Below, piece after piece: positions 1-12,400 of a stretch of 64,000 nt of DNA. Each line of letters opens with the position of its first letter. The stretch's first letter is position 1. The stretch comes from Gonatopus flavifemur (Eukaryota > Arthropoda > Insecta > Hymenoptera > Dryinidae): positions 48,380,001 to 48,444,000 of the forward strand of contig JAFFJZ010000002.1 in the NCBI GenBank assembly GCA_018340375.1. The letters are read 5' to 3'. The translations under genes and the position numbers were made by a program. Under the pieces are notes generated by a model. It had not been told where the DNA came from and did no database searches. It saw only the letters and a list, made by a program, of their open reading frames with translations.

Positions 1-2353
1 GCGCTGCCTTATACTTCTCTCTCTCTTCTCCATTCGAACTGACACTTAATTTTCCGGACTTCGACCTTAATCTAACGCCATTTCCGTTCCCTTCCGACTC
101 TGTTCGCTCTATGAGCATTCCTTCTATCGTTTCCCTCGTACTTTTTTTCTCACGTTCTGGAATGTCTCAATCGCTGACTGGTATCCATTTATCAAACGGG
201 AAGATTGTAAGTTATGAAAGTTGGATGAGTATCGAGGTTATTATTATTATTATCATCATTATCTAGGATTTTCAATTGACGATACGCAAAGATCAGTAGC
301 AGTTGATTGTCAAATTCAATGTATCGTATTTAACCACGGACTTACGGTACCGGTGTCCTACTTCGTGTGGCATTGCAGACCGATCCGAACTACTTTTCCA
401 GCCGCGCGCCTACTGGAAGAAGGGGAGGGAGACAGAAGGAATCCTGAGTGACAGAAATAATGGTGGGAGAAAAGAGTAGTGAAAGAGAGAAGGGAATCGT
501 AGAGTCAGTGATAGTAGTAACGTTAAAATCAGACATCGGAACTAATGTGAAACTGGCAGTATTGTTCCACTTCGTGTCACGCCACCGTATACATCGACTC
601 GAACTACGTTCCGTACAGTAGTATTTCCTGCTCTCTATACAGTCTTAACTACTTTTCTCGTGTAGATAAGATCGTTATAGCTCATGGATATTGTTGACGA
701 TATCGAATAGAATTCTTTTGACAACAAAGTCAGGACTTTTGATAGCAATCAAATCACTTTTGCCGTGTTTGTTACGGACTCTATTGAACGCCACGCTCTA
801 CGTTGGAACAGGAATTTATTCATATCGAATGTATGGTTCGTTTGATACGATGGATGAATATTAATATCACTGGATAAGGATATGTTTCTCTCGAGCAAAC
901 ATAATCTCACAGTTGATACAGTCGAGAACAGAAATTTGAGCATGATCGAATTGAATAAATATTTATATCACATACATTTGTTTCAATCATAATATATATA
1001 TATATACACGTTGAAAAGAATCACACTTGATGCAGAATTATTTCGTATTTGGCGAGGGGCTTGCAAGGACGTTTACTTTGTGTTCGAGCGGAAAGGAAAA
1101 ATGATTAAAGGTTTCATCGTTAGGATGTTTTTTATAGTACAAGAATCAATTCTTCGAGAACGCCTCTCAAATTCCACAAGAAATCTCAGAGACTGGACTT
1201 TTAATATCATTGTGTTGTTATGGAAATGTTGAAATTATCGTGATCGATACTAATAACAGACGAACGAATTAATCACGCTTTGTGGTTTCCGGATTCATGT
1301 AAATGTTCGTACAAAATCAACATTAAATAACAGACGTCATTGATATGAATTCTGTGTTCTATATTCGTACAAGCTGTGTGTCGCGTATATTTACTGACGT
1401 GGTATTAAACATTATAATCCATCATATACATTTATTCGAATGATTTATTCAAATTTCATAGCATTATGTAATCAATAGGGAAAAATATTGAGATCAATAA
1501 ACTTCACAAATAACAATTTCACAACTCTTTCAATTGAGAAATCATTTTTGGATTCCACGAAAATTACCAAATCAATCATATTTTATATATTTTACATCGA
1601 GAAATGTTGTTTCGATTCATCTCATAAAGAGACATCAATTTTACAAGTAGAAAAATGGTATGCATAATTTATCTCTAATGATACATAAACAAATAATTAT
1701 TCTATATAAACTGCATAATTTATGCCCTTTTTTTAACTATCCTCTTCTACATGAATTTTTCACATTAATTCGAGGTAATTAAGAGATTCGAATGAATGCT
1801 TATGAACATTATGATTATAAATTCAGAGAATGAAATTTTTCGACATCATGGAATTTATACGGGAAGAAGATATCTACTCTCTATCGTAACAATTTCATTC
1901 ACCGAAATGTTGAAAAACTGTTTTGTATGCACATTACGATGGTTGGGGGGAAAATAGTGTTTCTGGTTCTTCATTGTTTTAGAAGAGTAATGTTCGTTTT
2001 GCATCATGTAACGATTCTCTTCATCGTCTCGTATTCGAACTGAAGCTTGCCGTCTTTTTGTTTCTGTCATCACAGGTCTTGAAAAATTCTATGCTCCTCA
2101 TAAATTTTCTAGTATATTTGATGGCTAGGAAGAATCCTCACTCTGTACAAGTTTCATGAAAAGTATTCACAGAGCGTACAAAAATGAATAAAAATGTATA
2201 CGGTATTGTTCTACACTGAATTTTATAAAATTTCGTGGGAATTTATACCAAATTATCGCTCGAGGAAACAATTTCATACAAGGGGTGAAAAATATCTCTA
2301 CTTGTCAAACTTCCAGTACAAGGATTGGGTACAGATTTGGAGAAAATCATATA
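1..2353. other. Stretch with no recognisable gene or element
   Basis: All open frames here are short and look like chance frames in AT-rich DNA. I saw no transposon termini, no tRNA-like boxes and no recognisable domain. The only low-complexity tracts are a short TTA repeat near 239-262 and a TA run near 988-1006. Confidence 0.6.
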
Positions 2354-2529
2354 TATTGGGTGCTTCAGAATTCATCATTCGGATTTCTGTGGTGTATTCT
2401 GCAGCAAAAATACAATAATTTGGGAAAAATTTTTCGGAGGCTTCGGAGTTTTTGAGCTATGAGCATTTAAAAATGTTTTTTTCAAATCCAAATAACTCAA
2501 CAGCTTTGTGTTCTACATTCTTGACCCTA

Positions 2530-3809
2530 ACACATTGGCTGAAAAGTCCTGAGCCTAACACATAGATGGTGCGAATTTTACTGCATTCACCTGTTTTTCA
2601 GTTAGTCTAACCTTCAAAAGACAACTGTGAAAATTTCATGATATTTTATTCATTAGTTTGTGAGTTATTGTACTAAGGGTGACGCTACTTTTTTTTATTT
2701 TTGAAACAATGGATCAAAAACAATTTCGTGTTGCAATTTCACACTGCTTCTTGATGGGGAGAAATACCGTTCAAGCGAAGCAATGGCTTGAAAAGTGTTA
2801 TGGGGACACCACAATAAAACGTTGTTTTGCTGCTTTCAAACGTGGTCGTAGAGACACCGATGATGCAGAACGCAGTGGACGTCCAAATAAGACGGTAACA
2901 TCAGAAAACATCACAAAAATCCACAAAATCGTTTTGAATGATCGAAAAGTGAAGTTGCGTGAATCAGCTGACATCGTAAAAATATCAAAAGAACGTGTTG
3001 GCTTTATATTGCAAGAGCATTTAACTATGAGAAAGCTCTGTTCAAAGTGGGTGGGGCGTTTGCTCACTGTTGACCAAAAACAAGAACGCGTTGATGCTTC
3101 GGAGCAGTGTTTGGCGATGTTTGAACGTAACAAGCCGGAATTTTTGCGTCGATATGTTACAATGGATGAAACACCGATCCATCACTTCACTCCAGAATCA
3201 AAACGATCGTCATCTGAGTGGACAGCCACTCGTGAACCTCGTCCAAAGCGTCCAAAAGCACAACAATCAGCTAGAAAGGTCATGGCCTCGGTATTTTGGG
3301 ATGTGCGTGGTGTATAATATTCATCGACTATCTTGAGAAGAGAAATACCATCAGCAGTGCATATTATATCGCATTATTAGAGCGTTTGATGGCCGAAATT
3401 GCAAAGAAACGACCGGATATGGCAAAGAAAAAAATTTTATTTCATCAAGACAACGCACCATGTCACAAATCAATCGAAACAATGGCAAAACTACATGAAT
3501 TGAACTTCGAATTGTTTCCACATCCACCGTATTCGCCAGATTTGGCTCTCAGCGACTACTGGCTGTTCACAGACCTAAAAAAAATGCTCGCCGGTAAGAA
3601 ATTTCGTTCGGATGAAGAGGTTATCGTTGAAACTGAGGCCTATTTTGAGGAAAAAGATAAATCGTTCTACAAAAGTGGTATTGGAATGTTAGAGTGGTGC
3701 TTGAATGATTGCGTTGTTCTTGACGGAGATTACGTTGATGAAGGAAGCTCATTTTGAACAAAAAAACCGTGTTTTCTTTGTTAGGCCCGGGACTCTTCAG
3801 CCCAGGTGT
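2530..3809 (+). mobile_element. Degenerate irritans-subfamily mariner element
   Basis: This is a full-length but inactive mariner of about 1.28 kb, flanked by TA dinucleotides at 2528-2529 and 3810-3811. The left terminal repeat (about 2530-2565) reads CACATTGGCTGAAAAGTCC and then GAGCCTAACA. The inverted right terminus (about 3765-3809) has the matching GGGCTGAAGAGTCCCGGGCC order. The TIR type and the encoded protein both match the irritans subfamily to which Himar1 belongs. The element lies inside the left arm of a larger inverted-repeat element. Its gene is frameshifted, so it is a fossil that could move only with transposase supplied from another copy. Confidence 0.9.
2709..3757 (+). pseudogene. 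Mariner transposase, irritans type, frameshifted
   Basis: The frame opens at MDQKQFRVAISHCF, the usual mariner N-terminus. A ten-codon extension upstream is not part of the family. An N-terminal helix-turn-helix region is followed by SGRPN, the KISKERVG segment and WVGRLLTVDQKQ. The first catalytic Asp lies in VTMDET, but the Trp that normally follows is Pro. After VFWDVRGV the frame meets TAA (about 3315-3317) and continues in another frame with IIFIDYLEK, so there is one frameshift near 3308-3320. The second half carries HQDNAPCHK (second Asp) and SPDLALSDYWLF (third Asp), giving DD34D. About five residues are missing in the N-terminal DNA-binding region relative to Himar1. The protein ends DGDYVDEGSSF. 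It is not functional as it stands. Confidence 0.93.
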
Positions 3810-5122
3810 TACTATCAAGCATTAAAAGCATGGAGCAGGAGCGTTGATCGCATAGACTGTGTAGTATCTGAGTATGGATATATTTGAACTCTAAATGCAT
3901 GAATTTTCACGCACAAAACGTGTGAATTTTCTCTCCGTGTAGGATTTCAACATTTTCCAATAATCGAGAGAATGTTAAATTCATCAGAGTTTTGTCAGAA
4001 TTTTTTCAGAACGCAATTTCGTTCCTATTTGTCTGAAAAAAAGTCAAGAAAACTCGGCAAAACCCTGAAACAGTCTGAAAGTCTGTGCAGAATGTCCCAA
4101 ATTTATTAGATTTTTCATCAAAATTGCAAAGGTTCTCAGAGTTTTTCAGATTTTAGCAGGGAAAATGCGTTGTTTTTCAGAGTTTATTCATGATTTTGAA
4201 CGAACACTGTGAAAAGAAAGTTTTAATCTGTTTGCATCTTAATTTCAGACAATGCTTTTTCCATTGTGTCGGCGATTGTTTTTTCAACTTCATTTGTTTG
4301 CATCATAGATTTCGCCATGAAATGAGCTGAATTTAAGGCTTACTTTTTACAGTGAAGTATTCAGCGGAATATTTCCATAAGGGTTATCTACTGTTACAAG
4401 TTCGAAGGCCATCACCAAATATATTGGAATTGGAATATTTGATTGTAAATCATAAATACTTGCGATCATTTGCGATACTTTTCACCCTGGTGGGTATTGG
4501 TTTATCTATATTCTCTTTGTTTCGGAGCTACAGCGATTTGAAATTTTTTCCCTTTCAACCAATCGGGATTCAGAGACCTTAAATTACTATAGCTTTGAAA
4601 CAAAGAATGATAGGATAATAGAATTTTTTCGCAGAGATCCGGCATTTTCCAACTTAGAGAATGATGTTAGGGTCAAAAATGTGGAACACAATGCTGTTCA
4701 GTCATTTGGATGTGAAAAAACATCTAAAAATGCTCATAGCTCAAAAATGAAACCTCCAAAAAATTTTTTTCAATCGGGAAATTATTGCATTTTGGCCGCA
4801 GAATACACCACATAAATCCGAATGATGAATTCTGAAACACCCAGTATTACTTGATGTTTACAAATCTAAAGTGATCAGGGGACACAGAAAATTTGGTGTC
4901 ACTCCCAAATTGGAAAATCTCTACGCAATTTCAGAACATCTGTTGTTCGTCAAATTGTCATCATTCCAATAGGTGTTCAATTATGTGAACAATTTGAAAA
5001 TAAAAAACGGTAACGTTGCGTTCACGATCCTGTCTGCCCTCATCGCTGCTTCTACTAATCGACACCAGGTACAGCGCGTTGAGGGTCTTATGCTTCAAAC
5101 TAGAATTAAACCTTGTGGAGTA

Positions 5123-6281
5123 AGGGAGAGTGAGGCAAGTTTTCTATAGGGGCATGTTTTCCAATGCGTTATAATTTCTTAGTATGCTGGAAGAGCGCAC
5201 TGCTGGATGAATGGTCGTGAGTAGTATCATCTAAGGTACCATTCACGGCAATATCAGGTTAATAGCTGCTTTCATCATAATAAGAGAACTGTTTTTACGA
5301 TTTTGTCGTTGGTGAGTAAACTTTACATGTGTTCATTCAAATTGAAAAAAAACATACTTACGTTATTCCGATTATTTTGGTTGAAAATGTGTTTTTAAAC
5401 GAAAGTCCCCTGAATCGAATGATGTGATAATTTTTGTGAATTACTCGCGTCTTTACGATTTTAACCTAGTTCCAAGTTGAAAAACGATGATGGGGCAAAT
5501 TTTCCAACGTGGCACGGGGCAAATTTTCTCACAAAGAGAATTTGTCCCGGTTTCAACCAAGTGATTTTAGAGTGTTGCAAATGCATTTCTTATATTATAT
5601 GATTAGTCTTCGCGATTTTAGGTTAGTTTAGAGTTGGAAAACAATGATAAAGCAATGTTTTTCACCGCGGAAAATTATCTCAGTCTCAATCAAATTGTTG
5701 TAACGTATTACAAGCAAATTCATCGAAAAAGATAAGCAAATGTTATTTGATATGATTTATCATTAAGTTTACACAGATTACGGATGGTTCGAAATTATAA
5801 AAGGAAAACGAATCGTGGCTCCTACAGCCATGATTCAATGAAAGCAGCTGTCTTTTTGTTCTTCATACTTTTGCTTACTTTTTATGTACTACATTCGTTA
5901 TTTCGTTTTCCTACATCACATGTGCCCCCTATTCTGATTTATTTCCAAATAAAAAATCGAATAAAATACTCAATTTGGATTCGAACTTCAATTTCTTATC
6001 TATTTTTTGGCAATTTTGAATAAGGGAGAAAATTTGCCCCCATATGGTTCGAAGGTGTTGGAAAACTTGCCCCGTATGTGGGGCAAGTTTTCGCAAGTGA
6101 CATGACTGCAAATAACACTATTTCGCAACAACATGGTTATGAAATCATTACATTCATTTATACTAGGTTGTAGTGGAAGCTTCAACGAGTAAACTAGTAC
6201 CCCAAACGCCTTGAAATATGAAACGGGGGAAAAGACAAAAATCGACAAAGAAAAAGTGGGAAAACATGCCCCACTCTCCCC
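5123..6281. mobile_element. Pogo/Tigger-like element remnant (TA-flanked)
   Basis: The ends are inverted copies: GGGAGAGTGAGGCAAGTTTTC after TA at 5121-5122, and the complement of GGGGAGAGTGGGGCATGTTTTCC before TA at 6282-6283. Several internal copies of GGGGCAA(A/G)TTTTC in both orientations (about 5490-5530 and 6060-6095) form subterminal repeats. A frame inside begins like a pogo-type transposase. The TA duplication fits the pogo branch of Tc1/mariner. At 1.16 kb and with only an N-terminal coding fragment, it is an internally deleted, non-autonomous copy. Confidence 0.7.
5784..6023 (+). pseudogene. N-terminal fragment of a pogo/Tigger-like transposase
   Basis: The frame starts MVRNYKRKTNRGSYS and continues HDSMKAAV, which matches the start of the psq/CENP-B-type helix-turn-helix of pogo, Tigger and jerky-like proteins (family pattern: P/V-R-x-Y-x-R-K-T-x-R-G-S-Y-S followed by a helix with KAAV). 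After about residue 23 the similarity is lost: the rest is hydrophobic and then basic residues with no DNA-binding or DDE motif. The DDE domain is absent from the element. The fragment lies between TA-flanked inverted termini, which supports a pogo-type origin. I read it as the remains of the transposase first exon followed by unrelated DNA. The N-terminal match is short, so a search against pogo transposases is the deciding check. Confidence 0.6.
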
Positions 6282-6561
6282 TACAAGAGGGAGCGCGAGC
6301 GTGGATCAGGGTTGTCAGGTTGAGCGGTTTAGGAGGACAGATCTGCGGTTGAAAATTTAAGGAGGCGGTTGCCTTCAAATTGAGAAGTTCAAGAGAAGTG
6401 TGTAATCGAAAATTTAGAAATGCACAGAAAAACATGTTCCATAAGATTTACCAACGCGTTCAGTAAAATACGAGATCATTGAAATTCTTCGTAATATTTA
6501 TAAGAGGTCCAGTCAGATCTACAACGTTCGTAGTTAAGATTCTTATCGTAGTAGTAGATTT

Positions 6562-6895
6562 GACTACACACAATAACATATTGTGATGTTTCAAGAGAAC
6601 CATTTCTTAAAAAACCTGTACTCTTGATACAAGAGAATTTTCTTAGAACTCAGGATGTATTTCTTGAATTAAAAAAATATCTTCTTGATCCAAGGGAATT
6701 CCACTCGAGCTTGCAACATATCAGATGTAATCAAGAATATGTATTCTTGAAAATATTCGAAGAATATGTTTCCTTGGTATTAGTAATTATTTCTCTCAGT
6801 GGAGTTCTAGTGAATATCAACAGAAATTTTGATAATGCCGTATTTTACCACCCGCTTTGGTGAATTCTATCAACCATTTTTTTCTGTGTGCAGTC
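6562..6895. repeat. Possible MITE rich in TTCTTGA motifs
   Basis: The ends GACTACACACAATAA and the complement of GACTGCACACAGAAA match at about 12 of 15 positions and are flanked by TT on both sides. The interior has many copies of TTCTTGA and TCAAGA (6590-6770), and a 79-codon frame here is a by-product of them. The terminal match is short, so this is only a candidate. Confidence 0.3.
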
Positions 6896-8080
6896 TTCCA
6901 CTTTTTGAAGAATTTCAGATTCTTGCGATTTCTTGAACGAAGAACGATTCATTCGGGGTGGGACTGACTCATGAACCATCAACTGCTTCCTTAAAATCAC
7001 CTCTCAGTGAGCAAAATCGATTTCCCCACCTCAAAATCCGATACTTCGTTGGAACAACGATGAATTAAATTTCTCATATCAAAATTCGACTTCGAACCAA
7101 AAGCATTCATACATTTTTACTCGAAAATCAATTTCTCCACCTACGAACGAATATTCGCCTCTCGTGAATGATCAACATGCTGGTTATATTGTTATTTCAT
7201 TGGATATAACATCTCAATTCTTTTTTATACGATATTTTATTTATACTTGTTACTGATATTGTCAGGAAAGCGGATACAATGTCACCCATCTACCGTAGGG
7301 TTTTCGATCTCCAGCCAGAAGATCGATTTTGAGAATCGATTCGAATCGCGAAGAAGTGAATCGATCTCTTGAAAAATCGTCCTCGCAAAGATCGATGTAA
7401 GCAAAATCGATCTTCGATTCTTCCTCAAAATCAACTTGATAAATTATTGTGCCAACTTCATCTTATTCGGTAAATTAATAACTTCATAATTAGTTTAAAT
7501 TATTTTTATTGTCAGTAATCATATTTGCTGATAAATTAATACAATCTTCGGAATATAGAATGTTTTTATAATCTCAACATGAATTACAATATGCAAACTC
7601 AATATTCATATCTGTTAATTAATCAATATAATCATAGAATGTATAGAATTTCCATTTAAAACACCAGAGTGATTTGTTAGACGAGGTGTTTTATAATTTC
7701 GAAATAAATAAAAATTTATACCTTTTCAATGTTGTTTGAATTTCACTTTATATTATACATAAGCATGATAACTGCTTATTGTTGAGTGTTTTGAATCTGA
7801 TGAAAATATTCATATTTTGAATTGCAAAAAGATTATGAACCGTTCAAATTGTAATGAATCATCATTTCTTCAAATTTTCCATCATGTTAAATAAGGATAT
7901 GATGATTAGTATTGAATTAATATTGATATATTTCACAAAACACTTTGATCACATTAAAATTTGTCCATGGCTCCTCCCTTTAGTACAGTAGTGAGGTCAG
8001 TGAGTGAATTTAATATATTCCCTCCTCATTCCATCCATCTGAGAATGGCTCCAAATAAATTCCGATTGTAATCATAAGAT

Positions 8081-8663
8081 CCCACACAGTATTTCAAGTA
8101 TAAACCGATATCTGAAGACAAATTCAAGATGTCTTATGCAACATGAAGAGATATCTATAAAGTATCTAAAACGAGTTCTTACACGGAAAAAATTAGTCAT
8201 CCAAATTTTCGTTGACTAGTATGTCACTTTTGGACGGAGCCCAAATTCGAGAAGAATTCGTACACCGAATTTCAATAATTCGTTGACTTTGTCCATTGTT
8301 TCAATCATGGAATCCACTTTTCGTTTTTATCGTCGGAAGAATGGAAAGGGTCAACGAATTATTCAAATCCAGTGTACGAATTCTTCTCGAATTTATGCTC
8401 CGTCCAAAAGTGACATACCAGTCAACGAAAATTTGGACTACTTATTTTTTCCGTGTACTTCTAAAAAATTTATACAAGATGTCTAAAAGACATCATCCTA
8501 AAAGATAAGTTCTACATCTTCTAAAAGATATCCTTCAGATGTATTCTAAAAGTATGAAATTGTTTGAGAAATCTTGAGAATATCTTTTCGTGTTTCTTAA
8601 TACTTCTCAAACATTTCTGAATAGTTTTTCAAGATATTCTGAAGATCCAAAGTGCTGTATGAG
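8081..8663. mobile_element. CCCA-type element with GATGTC subterminal repeats
   Basis: The termini are CCCACACAGTATTTC and the complement of CTCATACAGCACTTT, with AT on both outer sides (8079-8080, 8664-8665). Inside are repeated AAGATGTCT, TCTAAAAGA and AAGATAT motifs in both orientations. The same motif set recurs at 32.9-34.4 kb, and the same terminal type at 13172 and 27787. It lies wholly inside the hAT-like element and is itself interrupted by a 274-bp MITE. No coding capacity. Confidence 0.55.
8182..8455. mobile_element. Palindromic TA-flanked MITE (CACGG type)
   Basis: Two arms of about 107 bp are near-perfect inverted copies. Both contain CACGGAAAAAAT, CCAAATTTTCGTTGACT, GTATGTCACTTTTGGACGG and AATTCGAGAAGAATTCGTAC. 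TA lies on each side (8180-8181 and 8456-8457). The centre (8290-8345) is unpaired. Two short frames running through it are products of the palindrome, not genes. It is the innermost of three nested elements. Confidence 0.88.
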
Positions 8664-9287
8664 ATTTGATCTTGAAAATTTGTTTAACCACATCATGGAT
8701 CAACATAAATTATTACTGAAATTGCCAGTTGATTAAAATTCAATTCTCATCAAGAATTCGTGAGTTATGACATAGTTTTCCACAACTCATTGAAGGTGAA
8801 AGGGAATGGATTAAATCCATCCAGTGCATAATATCTCTGTGTAATTAAATGAGAGAATCGATTCTCGATCTTAGTACTTTTCCTCGATCTTTGGATCCAT
8901 CTAGACACATGAAAATCGATTCAAAAAATCGAAGATCGTGCATGAAAAAATCGATTTTCGATTTAATCGAATCGAGATCGGAATCCCTAATCTACCGCGC
9001 GTTGTAATTAATCATTTATCACGCGTTCTCATAAATTGCGTTGAATTAGTCGCTCTGATTTGTACTTGATTGCAAATATTCGTAGTCCTAAACATCTTTG
9101 TTTGTATTTGTTGTAAATTACAATGAAAAAAACGTATAGTCAACAATTAACATTTTTATTCGCTTTCGATGTGAATTTGTCACAAGGCGATTAAAAATTA
9201 TTGAAGATTGTGGAATTTTTGTATCTCGATAGTGTATAGAATTTCGATTTGTGGTTTTTTTTTTATTTCAATTCAAACAGTTCTGTG

Positions 9288-9427
9288 CACTGAAAAAAAG
9301 GTATGGCTTTCACAGCTCTACTATTTATGTGTTCTTGCTGCCAGGAGCTATACTGGCATCCTTATACCTCCTGACAGCAAGAACACATAAATAGTAGAGC
9401 TGTGAGAGCCATACCTTTTTTTCAGCG
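9288..9427. mobile_element. Short hairpin MITE (CACTG type)
   Basis: Arms of about 66 bp (9288-9353 and 9362-9427) differ at only a few positions. They carry CTGAAAAAAAGGTATGGCT and then CACAGCTCTACTATTTATGT, ending near GGAG(C/G)TATA around a loop of about 8 bp. The flanks are TG on both sides. A transcript would fold into an almost perfect hairpin. Confidence 0.85.
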
Positions 9428-9429
9428 TG

Positions 9430-12400
9430 GGTACACAGTTCCACAGGATCCACAGTTTGTGCTGGAAGTTTTAATAAAGCTTTCGATACAATGAGAGAAA
9501 TTTCGAACCAATGTTCACTCAGCCTGGCTCGAAGCCTTTAGAAATATGAATCAGCTGAATCAATTCTTACAAGCAATAATCACTGGAGGTTCAATGGGAC
9601 ACTCTTGGCCCCGAAAATTGCCATCCAAAAGTCGGTCTTAGCCTCTTGAAACTGCTGCAGTCATGTTTGCTCTGATGGAGCCACAAGTGGGTGCAAACTT
9701 CCAAGCTGAACAGGAATCCTCCTAAACCGTGCTTTTTTTTTATCAAATCGTCATTTTTTCCATTCTAAACTAGGTTCGTGTGAAATCTGAAACCCGTTAC
9801 GGTTTGACTTGTGCTCACACTAGGTTCCCGTTAGGAACTACGAAGGTCAGAGTTGGGACTACTGAAACCCCATTTCGCGAGTCCTACGTGGGAATCCGAG
9901 CGACTTCGAGGAGGGAACCGTAATCGGGAAACTTGATACATGAACATAAATGCAAAAACTAAACGAATCAGAAAAGCTGAGTGAACAATGCAATCTCTTA
10001 ATTCAACTCGAAAGATCAGTGTTTGATAGAGAATCTAAACGTTAGAGAACCAACCAATATTATTTTCCTCCGAAAAAAGTTATTGATCGCTGTTATGGAA
10101 ACACTGTGCATCCATTCAACATATCTGATAGGTAGTGATTCTACCACGGGAATCAATCATCGACTCTTTGACAGTAATCCTTCAACAATGAGGAATATCA
10201 GCGTACTTTCCTTATTAGATGCAAAAGAAAGAGAAAACGAGCTATCCATTCAATATCCCACGTCTATCTCGTGAAGATTTAGGGATGATGAACCATTTTT
10301 TCATATCAATTCCTCTGATTCTTTGCTTTTGATCCAAGCCACCGGAAATTGATGATAAAGTAATTCATTTGTTCTCTCCATTCATACAATGCTCTTCAAA
10401 GGAAAGAGCTAGAATAAATCGAACGTGTTGGAATTTTCTATAATATAAAGAATTCAAGGATAATGTTAAGTCTCGGATTTTTACACTCGAAAGAATTCGA
10501 TAGATAGAATAAATATGAGTTCAAGCCACAAACCCTTATCGCCATCAGGGAAGAAGTCGACCATCGGAAAAGGAACACTACACGCATTCCGAAGCGAAAG
10601 ACCAAATGGAGTGGAAAACATAGGCTGCCGCTGTACCTCTCCACCCCCATACGTGTTCTTTTCTCTTCCTTACAAGCTTATATTTTAACCGGACTCGGAG
10701 TCGCAAAGTTTCGTCGCACAGCTGTTGGCATGACGCTGAGTTACAGTCACTCCATCGAGTTCTATCCCATATACACATACAGATAGTATGCAAGGACGCG
10801 GAGGGAAGGAGAAGCAACAGTGGGAGAACAAATCTCTCCGGTTGGTGGCTTTTATCTCTCGGTCCTTGGGTGAAAAATACGGTAAAACTTCAAACACCCA
10901 GGACCAAGTCCGCAAAAGTGAGGAATGCAGAAGTGCTTTCTGTTCTTCTTCTTCTTCTTCTTCTTCCCAAAGAAGAATTGGGTCGCCAACAGCTTTTCAA
11001 CTCGAGCACTTATGAGACGCGAAGAAAGATTAGTTGTGATCTTTTGTGTAATCATATCCATCTTGTCATCGTGTTATGTTTTTCCTTTATCGTCCTTGAG
11101 ATTGTCACTGTCAACCACGTTATGTTCGTCGTGGTTGCTATCCTGCTTAGTTTATATTACCACTAGCTACCAAACATATAGGGAGAGTATATATATTATA
11201 TAAATCAAGGTGGAGGTACATGAGCATCTATTCGAACGTGTATTACTAACGTGCACAAATAACGTCACCGTAGCTGCAAGTACATAGCGAGTCCTCTGAA
11301 GGCTGTAGAATATACACATCACCCACACGGCCATGTATTCCGTTGGCTTTGAATAGGTACATCTAAATGTTTGCATACGAAATCATTCACGTGTATATAT
11401 TATGTACATATACCAATAAAAACCATGACTTACTTTCCACATCGTTCGTCATTTATATTTCATAAAAAAAATATTGTTAAAAATTCGCTCGTAAGTTTCC
11501 GTCCACACACTTCTGCTGAGTTCAAGTTCACGAATGAAATCATTGACTCAGTTCAAAATACAACGCCAAGGAAGTTTAACATCATTTCACAGCTATTACG
11601 AACTAATAATGGAACCGCAATGGAGGATGAATAACGTTATTGCTCTTTAAAGAAATACTGTGCTATAAATCATCCTCATCTGACGGTTATGACTTTGCAA
11701 TATCAGTTTACCAATCAAGAGCACAAGTCAAGAGCACAATCCAACCAACCCTTCTTTATAATCTGCATTCCATGGCGTTCATTTATACCATATCTATACC
11801 AATTCACCAAGTATTTTTTCAATTTTTTTTTCGTCAGCTAGTAAACTAAGGATATTTCGATCAACGAGTAGACTCATTCAAGCAACCAAGATCAGTCAAT
11901 ATTGAAATATCATCCTCCCTAAAATATCCAATCCATCGAACGAATAGCTCTGTTAAAATTGATGTAAAGTATTCAATTTAACAATCCCAAATCGATTTAC
12001 AGGCCACTTCCATTAATCGATCCCGGAATCATAAATCAAGAGTACGAAAACGATGAAAATGAAATCAAAAGATTATACAGAAAAAATATCGGGACAAATA
12101 GTGTTGGTTCACGTTCATCATCACGAGATGATCAAATACCTCTCGAGTTTGTATAAAATTCATACAGAATATCGGCTGGAAGAAATTGATATGAAATATA
12201 AATGCCCTGAAATTGATTATAGGATCATGTACTTGAACATTATCACACACATATATTTCTTTCGTGCGAAGCTTTACGTATTCAATGCAAGTTCGGGGAT
12301 CAGCTTTCAATAATTTATTGGAATTTTAATTCTGTTTTCTTTCGTTCCTCTTATCGCGAAAGAGTGAAAATGAGGTGGTAGACCAACAATTCGGTACATA

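Larger units (their letters stand above)
2356..4844. mobile_element. Long-TIR DNA element (TA-flanked), split by a mariner
   Basis: The sequence from 2356 to 2527 reappears inverted at about 4672-4844, with roughly 85% identity by eye over about 170 bp. Both arms contain the string CAGAATTCATCATTCGGATT, then GTGGTGTATTCTGC, and further in TTGAGCTATGAGCATTT and TTGACCCTAA. The ends read TA|TTGGGTG and CACCCAG|TA, so a TA target duplication is likely (2354-2355 and 4845-4846). The left arm stops exactly at the TA where the irritans-type mariner begins, while the right arm runs on, which shows the mariner arrived second. Without the mariner the element would be about 1.2 kb. The interior (3812-4670) has no recognisable transposase, so it is probably non-autonomous. 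Superfamily is not assigned; a TA duplication suggests a Tc1/mariner-like mobiliser. Confidence 0.8.
7296..8989. mobile_element. hAT-like non-autonomous element with perfect 8-bp TSD
   Basis: The element starts TAGGGTTTTCGATCTC and ends with the complement of TAGGGATTCCGATCTCGATT. It is flanked by an identical 8-bp sequence, ATCTACCG, at 7288-7295 and 8990-8997. An 8-bp duplication with a TIR of the form T/CAGGG is the hAT signature. The subterminal zones (7310-7430 and 8840-8975) are dense in ATCGAT and GATCGAT motifs, as in hAT transposase-binding regions. No transposase frame is present. A second inverted-repeat element (8081-8663) sits inside it, with a third inside that. Confidence 0.88.

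Noticed and set aside
8283..8508. Two overlapping ~70-codon frames
   Set aside because: They run through the MITE palindrome at 8182-8455 and its flank.
10870..11203. Overlapping 92-98-codon hydrophobic frames
   Set aside because: They start in the TTC microsatellite and the pyrimidine-rich flank, so the Leu/Phe runs are compositional.
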